Assembly (NCBI GenBank): GCA_934255135.1
Contig: CAKQMV010000002.1
Coordinates: 62,001 to 126,000, forward strand
DNA: 64,000 nt
Origin: an uncultured Clostridia bacterium
GTDB lineage: Bacteria; Bacillota; Clostridia; Peptostreptococcales; Anaerovoracaceae
Direction: 5' to 3'
Position numbers and translations under genes: made by a program. This document shows, in pieces, positions 7,599 through 15,686 of this stretch (position 1 is the first letter of the stretch; the number at the start of each line of letters is the position of its first letter). The notes below the pieces were generated by a model, which was not told the origin of the DNA, did not search any database, and worked only from the letters and a program-made list of their open reading frames with translations.

Positions 7599-9182
7599 TT
7601 AACACTCTCCATCGTCATTGCCTTCTTCAACTGGCTCAGCTGGCTCGACATTCTTCATCATTTCAAGGAACTCTGCCTTGATGCCCTTGTTAAGGGTTGC
7701 CTGCATTCCGAAGAATTGTGACTTCGCATTTCCTTCTACGATAATCCACTCTCCGTCTGAATTGCATGTAAGATCCCAGCCGCAGAATACGAGTCCATCG
7801 ATTGACGCTGCTGCAGCAAGAGCGATCTCCTTAGCCTTCTCCCAGTTAGGAAGCTGATATCCCTTAATCACATATCCGTAGTCTGGATTCTTCTCATATC
7901 TGATACCCTTCTTGTCAACGCCTGTTGAATCGATGATGCCTGTCTCCTTGTCGATGTGAGCAAGAAGTCCACCTGCACCAGCATTGTCTATAAAGCTACC
8001 CTTGTGACCGATCTTCAGTGAGCAGCCGAGAATCTCGATTAATCCATCGTGCTTGATTGTGATGCATCTGATAGTATTTACTGAATCTGGATTTAGGAAC
8101 TTGAAATCCTCATGTGGCTGAATCATCTCCTCCACAATTATTCCATCATCTCTAAGAAGCTCCTCTAGAAGCGATTTCAGATCAGTGTTCTCATCTGTAT
8201 ACACCGGCTCGATACCTCTTCCAAGTGAGTCGAAGTTGCCTTTCTTTACAAAGCTTGGGTGTCTCTTGACAAAAGCCTCAAACTTATCAAAATCATCCGT
8301 CGAAAGAATTCTCTCCATCTCACGACCGTAGTATGGCTTAAGCTCAAGGTATGCATCGTACTTACTGTTAAGAGTGTCATCTGCGTGAGTTGAGTTCATT
8401 CCCTTAAGGCGCTTACCTCTAAATGCATCGCATACAAACTTCTCTCTCTCAGCAATATCCTTGTTAAAGAAATCAAACGAAACAAATTCTGAAGGATTAT
8501 ATCTCATTACATTTCTGCAGAAATTCATGTCAAAAGCAAGTTCTCTTCTCTCTTCTTCGCTCGCTTCCGCATATTCAGGGTGTGAGTCTTCAACGAACTC
8601 CATCAGGAAATCAATACTTAGAGGTGACAGGACTTCTTCATCAATTGCCTTATATTCTTCCATCAGCGGCTTAACTTCATCGTATGAAATCTCGCCAGCA
8701 TACGCTCTGTCGATGAGTTCCCTCGCCTCATCTCTAATTTGAGCCTGTCTGATTCCTTTGTTAAGAATCTTCCAGATTTCATCCTTGTCCTTAGCAGGAT
8801 CATAATTATACAGACCAAGGTCCATGTACTTTCTGGCTGTAACGCTTATCTCCTCTGTCCATGACTTAATCTCAAGTCTTCTTGTCATGAGTGTCTTTGT
8901 ATCAAGTCCTGTTGCCTCAATCATTCTTGCGTATGCATCAGAATTCTTCTTCTTGCCTCTGTTAAGTCTGAGTCCTATTCTTGCAATTCCGACATCAGTC
9001 TGAGTCCAAAGTTGTCTCTCTAAATAATCTTTATACTGTATCTTATGAAGTGTTCTCGCCTTCTCTAATTCTTCCTTAGCCTTGCTTATAGGCCAGCCGC
9101 TTTCCTCTGCGACCTGCTTGGAGAATAGTTCTAAGTCTCTAGATTTTCTTATTTTAGACTTTATTTTACCAAGTACGCTCAT
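7599..9182 (-). CDS. Sugar-transfer-type ATP-grasp protein with N-terminal repeat module
   Basis: A 527-residue protein. The C-terminal 260 residues form an ATP-grasp domain of the kind found in polysaccharide loci: IIVEEMIQPH, VNTIRCITI, IGHKGSFIDN, then FCGWDLTCNSDG and IIVEGN, where Glu and Asn would bind metal. Residues 20-135 hold two copies of a helical unit (AEESGWPISKAKEEL and IEATGLDTKTLMTRR) also seen in the protein at 11523-12881. The middle is helical and acidic. No signal peptide or membrane segment is visible. AAGGAAGGAG precedes the ATG, and dtd is coupled downstream. The likely reaction is ATP-dependent amide formation on a surface-polymer precursor, by family analogy only. 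Confidence 0.65.
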   Translation of the reverse strand: MSVLGKIKSKIRKSRDLELFSKQVAEESGWPISKAKEELEKARTLHKIQYKDYLERQLWTQTDVGIARIGLRLNRGKKKNSDAYARMIEATGLDTKTLMTRRLEIKSWTEEISVTARKYMDLGLYNYDPAKDKDEIWKILNKGIRQAQIRDEARELIDRAYAGEISYDEVKPLMEEYKAIDEEVLSPLSIDFLMEFVEDSHPEYAEASEEERRELAFDMNFCRNVMRYNPSEFVSFDFFNKDIAEREKFVCDAFRGKRLKGMNSTHADDTLNSKYDAYLELKPYYGREMERILSTDDFDKFEAFVKRHPSFVKKGNFDSLGRGIEPVYTDENTDLKSLLEELLRDDGIIVEEMIQPHEDFKFLNPDSVNTIRCITIKHDGLIEILGCSLKIGHKGSFIDNAGAGGLLAHIDKETGIIDSTGVDKKGIRYEKNPDYGYVIKGYQLPNWEKAKEIALAAAASIDGLVFCGWDLTCNSDGEWIIVEGNAKSQFFGMQATLNKGIKAEFLEMMKNVEPAEPVEEGNDDGEC

Positions 9183-9252
9183 GTGTATTCTCCTTCCTTA
9201 TTTAGAACTATCTTTAATTATATCATACAACTTTATTATAAATTATCCGATG

Positions 9253-9261
9253 TGCTATAAT
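9253..9261 (+). promoter_or_regulatory. Extended -10 promoter of plsC-like gene
   Basis: TGCTATAAT gives a perfect -10 (9256-9261) with an extended TG. No good -35 is seen. The ATG at 9293 has AAGGAG upstream. Confidence 0.55.
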
Positions 9262-9292
9262 GCTATATGTATATTAATAAGGAGATAAATAT

Positions 9293-10024
9293 ATGGGTAA
9301 ATTAGCTACATTAACTACCTTTATCAAGGTTCTTAATCAGATTAATAAATACAACAAAGCTACTAAGAAGCAGATTATGAAGTGTCGTGCCGAGGGAGAC
9401 CTTGAGGGCGAGCGCGAAATTATAAGAGAGAATACAGGTATCTACATCTCAAATATCGCAGACATCTGTCACGTTGAAATTGATGTTGAAGGTCAGGAGA
9501 ATATTCCTGAAAGCGGACCTGTAGTAATCTTCTCTAATCACCAGGGTTATGCAGATGTTCTTGGACTCTATCTTGCCATTCGTAAGTTCCAGTTCGGTTT
9601 TGTAGGTAAACAGGAGTTTAAGAAGATTAAAGCTATGGATGTAGCATTTAATCTGACAAGATCTGTGTTCCTGCATCGTGGTGATGCGAGAGCTGCGCTT
9701 GAAACTATCAAGACAACAACAGAACTCCTTAACGATGGTTTCTCTTTATGTGTATTCCCAGAGGGAACAAGATCAAGAGGACCTGTTCCTGGCGAGTTTA
9801 AGGCCGGTGCATTCAAATTTGCACAGAAGGCCAAGGTGCCAGTGCTTCCTGTCACAATCAACGATTCATACAAGATGTTCGAGGTTGATGATGCATTCCA
9901 CCCTTGCACTGTGAAGGTTAAGATTCATCCTGTTGTTCACATTGAGGACATGTCCCGCGGTGAACAGAAGGATGCATGGGATGACGTTGTAACTACAATT
10001 ACTTCTTCTATCAGAGAAAGCTAA
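9293..10024 (+). CDS. plsC: 1-acyl-sn-glycerol-3-phosphate acyltransferase family protein
   Basis: A 243-residue protein of the PlsC family, which transfers an acyl chain to lysophosphatidic acid to make phosphatidic acid at the inner membrane face. The catalytic HX4D motif is NHQGYAD at residues 82-88, and the acceptor-binding motif is FPEGTRSR near residue 155. The C-terminus has PVLPVTI, typical of the fold. No clear transmembrane segment is present, so it is probably a peripheral protein. It is monocistronic, with an extended -10 promoter and a strong terminator, on the strand head-on to replication. The acceptor could be another polyol or a glycolipid in this surface-polymer context. Confidence 0.85.
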   Translation: MGKLATLTTFIKVLNQINKYNKATKKQIMKCRAEGDLEGEREIIRENTGIYISNIADICHVEIDVEGQENIPESGPVVIFSNHQGYADVLGLYLAIRKFQFGFVGKQEFKKIKAMDVAFNLTRSVFLHRGDARAALETIKTTTELLNDGFSLCVFPEGTRSRGPVPGEFKAGAFKFAQKAKVPVLPVTINDSYKMFEVDDAFHPCTVKVKIHPVVHIEDMSRGEQKDAWDDVVTTITSSIRES

Positions 10025-10039
10025 TATCGTGTAAACTAA

Positions 10040-10088
10040 CAGCGTGGCTGTAAGGAATAAACATTCCATACAGCCACGCTGACTTTTT
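10040..10088 (+). terminator. Terminator after plsC-like gene
   Basis: A long stem, CAGCGTGGCTGTAAGGAAT against ATTCCATACAGCCACGCTG, is followed by ACTTTTT. The T-run ends within the stop region of the convergent permease gene, and the stem may stop that transcript too. Confidence 0.85.
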
Positions 10089-11508
10089 ATCTCTGTTTAA
10101 TTGATTTTCTGTAGAATACAACTCCAAGAATTATCCACACAATCAGACACATGTATGACTCTTTGCCAAGCGAGCATCCAAACATTGGAATCGGAACCAA
10201 AAGTAATACTACAAATACAATCGAGAATATTATTCCGAGTAACGAAGTAAATACTATTCCAGAATTCTTCTCTTCTCTTGCAAACTTGAATGCAGCAGCA
10301 GATGTATATCCATAACCGATTGCTGCGCCAAGTGATGACATATCTACAACCCACCCGAGCGCCGTTCTTCCGAAGAATGGTGCTATCATAGCTATGACCA
10401 TAACAAACAGGATTGCATTAGCCGGTGTCTTGTTCGTCTTATGAAGCTTTCCGAACCATGCCGGAAGCACATTCTCCTTAGCCATTGAATAAAGCAATCT
10501 GCTTGTAGCCATATAGAAGCCGCAGATTCCTGAAAGAATCGCTGCAAGAACAGCAATTCCAAGGAAGGCCACTCCTGCTGTTCCAAGCAGTGTCTTAGCA
10601 GCATAGAATGTTGGAAGAGACATCAGGCCTCTAAGGTTATGTAGATCATCAATATATTCAACCCATGAACCGTATCCTTCAGGTACGACCATTGCGGTAA
10701 CTGTGTTTAAGATGACATATACCGCTGCGCCGAAAATAATCGAAATGACCATAATCCTTTTGGTCTTGCCTGGAGAGAATTTGAACTCCTCTGCAGACTG
10801 CGGAATCGTATCGAATCCGACGAATGCCCAAGGTGCAACTGCTACTACTGCCAGCACGCCTCCAATCTTGGCATCCGTTGTAGTTGCCTCATTCTCATAG
10901 AAGGCCGGTGACAGGTTAGCAAATGATGCCTTATCACTTACAAGTGCAGCGATTGCAAAGATTCCAACGCCAGCAACAAGCGCGAAAACAAGAATTGTCT
11001 GAAATGCTCCTGTGAATCCCACACCCTTGATGCTCATTGCAGCAAAGAATACAAGCGCGACAAGAGCTAGTGCAATCTCACCCATGTAGATATCATAATC
11101 TGCAACCTCATAATGAAATCCAACCTGGAATACATTATTCATCAGATTTCTTCCAATCAAAGCAAGTGCTGTAGCGTTAAGTGGAACAATACACAGATAT
11201 GAAAGACCAAGAAACCATGAACATATAAAGCCATGATTCTCTCCAAAAGCATTCTGTGTATACGTAAACTCTCCGCCAGCAACCGGATACTTCTGTATCA
11301 TGTAGTTGTAATTAAATGCAATAATTGACATTATTAGTGCTGCGATTGCCATAGCAATTGCGGTACCAAGCGGACCCGCCTTACCTAGGAATGTATTTCC
11401 AGGCATAACGAACGCACCCCATCCTATGATGCATCCGAGTGCAAGAGCCCACACGTTAATCTGTGTAAGTTTCTTCTCAAGCTTTACTTCTTTGTTATTA
11501 TGACTCAT
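10087..11508 (-). CDS. APC-family amino-acid permease
   Basis: A 473-residue integral membrane protein with about 12 hydrophobic segments. The first segment carries IIGWGAFVMPG, the equivalent of the substrate-backbone-binding G-[ST]-G motif region of APC transporters. YPVAGGEFTY in TM2-3 and VGFDTIPQSAEEF in the middle are also family-typical. It should import an amino acid or exchange one; the substrate is not evident. Its ATG lies 14 bases past the stop of the ATP-grasp gene upstream, so the two form an operon. That arrangement makes an amino-acid supply role for the ATP-grasp enzyme plausible, though unproved. Confidence 0.85.
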   Translation of the reverse strand: MSHNNKEVKLEKKLTQINVWALALGCIIGWGAFVMPGNTFLGKAGPLGTAIAMAIAALIMSIIAFNYNYMIQKYPVAGGEFTYTQNAFGENHGFICSWFLGLSYLCIVPLNATALALIGRNLMNNVFQVGFHYEVADYDIYMGEIALALVALVFFAAMSIKGVGFTGAFQTILVFALVAGVGIFAIAALVSDKASFANLSPAFYENEATTTDAKIGGVLAVVAVAPWAFVGFDTIPQSAEEFKFSPGKTKRIMVISIIFGAAVYVILNTVTAMVVPEGYGSWVEYIDDLHNLRGLMSLPTFYAAKTLLGTAGVAFLGIAVLAAILSGICGFYMATSRLLYSMAKENVLPAWFGKLHKTNKTPANAILFVMVIAMIAPFFGRTALGWVVDMSSLGAAIGYGYTSAAAFKFAREEKNSGIVFTSLLGIIFSIVFVVLLLVPIPMFGCSLGKESYMCLIVWIILGVVFYRKSIKQR

Positions 11509-11522
11509 GTGCTTACCAGTCC

Positions 11523-12881
11523 TTACATATAAGGTTTAAACTTATAGAGCATACCCTTCTTGTATGGCTCCTTCGCGAAGGCACACTGATATGATGCAAG
11601 ACCAGGAAGAGTATTGCCCTCAATAATTACTGCCTTATCCTCACAGATAGCAACATCCCATCCGATATATCCAAGGCCTTCATATGCGCCAAATGCCTTA
11701 AGCGCAACCTCCTTGGCCATCTCAAAGTTAGGAATCTTAAATCCTAGAATCTGTGCTCCTGTGTTAGGATGAATATCGTGTACTTCACCGGTGTTATCAA
11801 CTGCACCAGTTATTACCTCTCCTGTTTCCTCATCAACCCCAGCAAGGATTCCTCCGGCAACCATGTTATCAACAACGCTGCCGTTTGCTCCAATCCTGAT
11901 AAATGATGAGATAATCTTTGATTCGCCATCGTGAAGAATTGTGACTAGTCTTACCGTATTAACTGCGCCATTATAAAGCTCGTTCATTAGGTGATGCTGC
12001 TTAACACATTCCTCTATAAGAAACATCGGCTTGCTCATAAAGTCATCATAAAGAGCTCTTGGCTCCCAGTCAGAAAGCTTTACCTTAAATGCGCCTCTTC
12101 CTTGCATCAGATTGATAGGCTTGCAGAACAGCTCATCAAGACCATCAATGAATTCGAGGAAGCTCTCGTAAGTTGCGCCTGGTTCATTACACCAGAATTT
12201 TCTCTGAATATATTTCTCAAAGTAGCGGTCGAAATCCACTTTGTTCTCTGTATACTTTGTAGCACCTTTGTTGTGAGTTCTTGCAAGTCTTCTTGTTGTA
12301 AAAAGAGTTGCGTACTCATCGAGCTCTTCATTGGTTAGCTCCCAGCATCTGAACAGCTCATACTCTACGGCATCCGTTCCGTAATTCGCATTGCATTCTT
12401 TGATGTGCTTTCGAAGCGCCTCCTCACTCCAGCCTGACTTCTCCATTAGTCTAGCCATTCTTTCTCTGTCAGCCGCTTCCTTCTGAGCTAGCTTCTCTTC
12501 GATTTCTTCATCACTTAGAAGGAAATACTGTTCCATGAAATACTTAACCGGGCCAATTCCGTATTTCTTCTTGACTCTCTTGAGTTCATGATCAGCATAT
12601 TCTTTATCCCAGCCTGTTACTTCAAGAAGCTTGTTATAACACTTAAGTTGCTTGGCATTCATCTTCTTCGCTCTCATTGTAATCTGCTCAGGGGTCATGT
12701 TCTCCATCCTCTCCTGAGCATATGTAACATACTTAATGCCATACTCGTCATATACGGCTCTCATCTTCTTATGTGCCTCTTCATAAGACCAGCCGTTTCT
12801 TTCTGCTACAAGTGCAACGTTCACATTCTTCTTTTTCTTATTCTCTTTTTTCTTAAAAATTCTCTTTATCCGCCCAAACAT
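11523..12881 (-). CDS. Sugar-transfer-type ATP-grasp protein with three 60-residue N-terminal repeats
   Basis: A protein of about 452 residues. A lysine-rich start is followed by three tandem units spaced exactly 60 residues apart, each with GW, then YGI or YGT about 17 residues later, then a Tyr 5 residues further (GWSYEEA, GWDKEYA, GWSEEAL). The C-terminal ATP-grasp part has CKPINLMQGRG, FLIEECV, VNTVRLVTI, VVDNMVAGGI, then YIGWDVAI and IIEGNTLPG with the metal-binding Glu and Asn. The ATG at 12881 is preferred over a TTG one codon upstream because of spacing from AGGGGG. It is co-transcribed with the downstream permease. A role in amide-linking an amino acid to a surface polymer is inferred. 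Confidence 0.65.
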   Translation of the reverse strand: MFGRIKRIFKKKENKKKKNVNVALVAERNGWSYEEAHKKMRAVYDEYGIKYVTYAQERMENMTPEQITMRAKKMNAKQLKCYNKLLEVTGWDKEYADHELKRVKKKYGIGPVKYFMEQYFLLSDEEIEEKLAQKEAADRERMARLMEKSGWSEEALRKHIKECNANYGTDAVEYELFRCWELTNEELDEYATLFTTRRLARTHNKGATKYTENKVDFDRYFEKYIQRKFWCNEPGATYESFLEFIDGLDELFCKPINLMQGRGAFKVKLSDWEPRALYDDFMSKPMFLIEECVKQHHLMNELYNGAVNTVRLVTILHDGESKIISSFIRIGANGSVVDNMVAGGILAGVDEETGEVITGAVDNTGEVHDIHPNTGAQILGFKIPNFEMAKEVALKAFGAYEGLGYIGWDVAICEDKAVIIEGNTLPGLASYQCAFAKEPYKKGMLYKFKPYM

Positions 12882-12952
12882 CAATTATCCCCCTCGTTTG
12901 GTTAATTGCAACATTAATCGTTAGTAGTTGGCATCCTCCATACTACACCTGC

Positions 12953-12993
12953 ATTATATTCTGTAAACATAACTGATTAAATAACGTTTACAG
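12953..12993 (-). promoter_or_regulatory. Promoter with palindromic operator for the ATP-grasp/permease operon
   Basis: On the minus strand a perfect TATAAT (12958-12953) is preceded by an inverted repeat, CTGTAAAC (12961-12968) and GTTTACAG (12986-12993), that covers the spacer and -35 region. No strong -35 is seen, as for a regulated promoter. The rest of the 12885-13040 gap is AT-rich and shows no gene. Confidence 0.4.
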
Positions 12994-13040
12994 AAAATTA
13001 ATGTAAAATTTCAGTAAAATACAGGTGCATTATCACCATT

Positions 13041-13076
13041 AAAAAAGTCAGGAGTCTTAATCTGAACCCCTGACTT
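13041..13076 (-). terminator. gyrA terminator
   Basis: On the minus strand AAGTCAGG pairs with CCTGACTT, followed by TTTTAA. It lies 64 bases past the gyrA stop. Confidence 0.8.
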
Positions 13077-13139
13077 AAAGTAATTCTAATGTAAACAGCT
13101 ATGTGGTAAATGCCACTACCATTATCTAAGCATTGACTC

Positions 13140-15650
13140 TTACAGCAGCGTCATCTGCTCATTTCCATCAGATCCTATGTTAGGATTCTTCTTCGGAGCC
13201 TCAGGCTTCTTAGCGTTCTCTTCATCAACAACCTTGGCAAAAGATACAATCTGCTTGTCATCGTCAAGTCTCATGATCTTAACACCCTGTGTTGTTCTTC
13301 CTGAAGTTGAAACCTCATCAGCCTTGATTCTGATAATTACTCCATCAGAGTTGATCAGCATCAGCTCATCGTCATCGCTTACAAGGGTTGCTCCAACAAG
13401 ATATCCGGTCTTAGAGAACTTTGTCTTATCGTATGTGGCAACTCCCTTACCGCCACGAGCCTGGAGTCTGTACTCATCAAGAGATGTTCTCTTACCGAAG
13501 CCCTTCTCAGTTACAACGAGCATCTTACGCTCCTGATTGATATCGAGCTCCATTGAAACAACCTCATCATCACCCTCGAGATTGATTGCTCTTACACCGC
13601 CGGCAGATCTTCCCATTGAACGCACATCATTCTCGCTAAATGCGATAGCCTTACCCTCCTTGGTAACAACGAGTACTCTCTCATCGCCGTTTGACTGCGC
13701 AACTGAGATAAGCTTGTCGTCGTCCTTAAGAGTAATTGCGATAAGTCCAGTCTTCCTGTTAGTGTCGAACTCGCTTAGAGGAGTCTTCTTGATAGTACCC
13801 TTTCTGGTTACCATAATAAGCTCTTCGTCCTTAGAGAACTCCTTGATAGGAATTACAGCAGTCACTCTCTCACCCGCATTGAGGTTCAGGAAGTTAATAA
13901 CTGGTGTTCCCTTGGCAGTTCTTGAGCCCTCAGGAATCTCGTATGCCTTGATTTTGTATACTCTTCCCATATCTGTGAAGAACATCAGATAATCGTGAGT
14001 TGAAGTGATAATCAGATCACGGACAAAATCATTCTCTCTTGTTGTCAGTCCGACAATGCCCTTGCCTCCACGCTTCTGTGCCTTGAAGGTATTCTCCGGT
14101 ACTCTCTTAACGTATCCGAGGTGTGTCAGTGTAATTGCAACATCCTCTTCATCAATGAGAGCCTCTTCGTCGAGCTCGCCATCATCTGCAACAATCTTAG
14201 TTCTTCTCTTGTCGCCCCACTTAGCCTTGATCTCGAGAAGCTCATCCTTGATAACTCCCATAAGCTTATGTTCGTCAGCAAGAATCTCCTTAAAGTATGC
14301 GATCTTCTTCATAAGCTCCTCATACTCGTTCTGAAGCTTCTCTCTTTCTAGACCCTGCAGTCTGGCAAGTCTCATATCGAGAATTGCCTGTGCCTGAACC
14401 TCTGTAAGACCGAAGCGAATCATCAGTTTTTCCTTCGCATCGTTGTATGAAGATCTGATTGTCTGGATAACCTCATCGATGTTATCGAGCGCGATAAGAA
14501 GTCCGGAAACGATGTGAGCTCTTGCCTCTGCCTTCGCAAGGTCGAACTTCGTTCTCCTTGTTATTACTACCTTCTGATGTTTCAGGTACTCCTCAATAAT
14601 CTGATAGAGGTTCAGGATTCTTGGCTCACCGTCTACAAGGGCAAGCATAATCATACTGAATGTAGTCTGAAGCTGTGTGTGCTTGTATAGTCTGTTAAGT
14701 ATTACGTTAGGGTTGATATCCTTCTTGAGGTCAATAACAATTCTTGTTCCCTCTCTGTTAGACTCATCTCTGATTGCAGTAATACCCTCAATCTTCTTGT
14801 TTCTGACAAGCTCTGCCATAGACTCGATAAGTCTTGCCTTGTTCACCTGGTAAGGGATCTCTGTTACGACAATTCTCGCCTTACCTCTCGTAGTCTCCTC
14901 AATCTCACATACAGAACGAACCTTAATCTTGCCCTGTCCTGTTGCGTATGCCTCTCTAGCTGCACCCTTACCGAGGATAATTGCTCCTGTAGGGAAGTCA
15001 GGACCCTTAATGATCTTGATAAGATCATCTACTGTGCAGTCCTCATCGTCGATCATCTTAACGCAGGCATCGATTGTATCGCTCAGGTTATGTGGCGGAA
15101 TTGATGTTGCCATACCTACGGCGATACCGTTTGATCCATTGATAAGAAGGTTCGGTACTCTTGAAGGAAGTACTACAGGCTCTTGCTCTTCTCCATCGAA
15201 GTTGTCCATGAAGTCAACTGTATCCTTCTCAAGATCTCTTACCATCTGAAGCGAGAATGGTGACATTCTTGCCTCTGTATATCTCATCGCAGCCGCTCCG
15301 TCTCCGTCCACAGAACCGAAGTTACCGTGACCGTCAACGAGCATATATCTTGTTGAGAAATCCTGTGCGAGCTTTACCATCGCGTCGTAGATTGATGAAT
15401 CTCCGTGCGGATGGTATTTACCCATTACTTCTCCGACAATACGGGCCGACTTCTTATGTGGCTTGTCCGGAGTAGTTCCAAGCTCGTGCATTCCGTAAAG
15501 AATTCTTCTGTGTACAGGCTTTAGTCCGTCACGTACATCAGGAAGTGCACGGCCTACGATTACACTCATCGCATAATCGATATACGAATTCTTCATCTCG
15601 TCGTATATCTCATGCTCTATAATCGTGCTGTTATCTAAAATATCTGACAT
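13140..15650 (-). CDS. gyrA: DNA gyrase subunit A
   Basis: An 836-residue GyrA, which cuts and reseals DNA in the GyrA2B2 complex that introduces negative supercoils. The catalytic tyrosine is Tyr124 in AAMRYTEAR. The C-terminal beta-pinwheel carries the GyrA box QKRGGKG needed for DNA wrapping. In the quinolone-resistance region, HPHGDSSIYD keeps Ser85 and Asp89 (E. coli Ser83 and Asp87), so no classical resistance change is seen. It lies 36 bases downstream of gyrB in a two-gene operon and ends at its own terminator. The gene pair is about 30 kb from recF rather than adjacent to it as in Bacillus. Confidence 0.98.
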   Translation of the reverse strand: MSDILDNSTIIEHEIYDEMKNSYIDYAMSVIVGRALPDVRDGLKPVHRRILYGMHELGTTPDKPHKKSARIVGEVMGKYHPHGDSSIYDAMVKLAQDFSTRYMLVDGHGNFGSVDGDGAAAMRYTEARMSPFSLQMVRDLEKDTVDFMDNFDGEEQEPVVLPSRVPNLLINGSNGIAVGMATSIPPHNLSDTIDACVKMIDDEDCTVDDLIKIIKGPDFPTGAIILGKGAAREAYATGQGKIKVRSVCEIEETTRGKARIVVTEIPYQVNKARLIESMAELVRNKKIEGITAIRDESNREGTRIVIDLKKDINPNVILNRLYKHTQLQTTFSMIMLALVDGEPRILNLYQIIEEYLKHQKVVITRRTKFDLAKAEARAHIVSGLLIALDNIDEVIQTIRSSYNDAKEKLMIRFGLTEVQAQAILDMRLARLQGLEREKLQNEYEELMKKIAYFKEILADEHKLMGVIKDELLEIKAKWGDKRRTKIVADDGELDEEALIDEEDVAITLTHLGYVKRVPENTFKAQKRGGKGIVGLTTRENDFVRDLIITSTHDYLMFFTDMGRVYKIKAYEIPEGSRTAKGTPVINFLNLNAGERVTAVIPIKEFSKDEELIMVTRKGTIKKTPLSEFDTNRKTGLIAITLKDDDKLISVAQSNGDERVLVVTKEGKAIAFSENDVRSMGRSAGGVRAINLEGDDEVVSMELDINQERKMLVVTEKGFGKRTSLDEYRLQARGGKGVATYDKTKFSKTGYLVGATLVSDDDELMLINSDGVIIRIKADEVSTSGRTTQGVKIMRLDDDKQIVSFAKVVDEENAKKPEAPKKNPNIGSDGNEQMTLL

Positions 15651-15686
15651 CTTTATCTCCTATATCTGTATCCTGTATGCATTCGC

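Noticed and set aside
10097..10354. Small minus-strand open frame inside the permease gene
   Set aside because: It is an overlapping frame of a clear APC transporter, has no ribosome binding site and no recognisable domain.
13140..15650. Quinolone-resistance mutation in gyrA
   Set aside because: Ser85 and Asp89 at the classical positions are unchanged.
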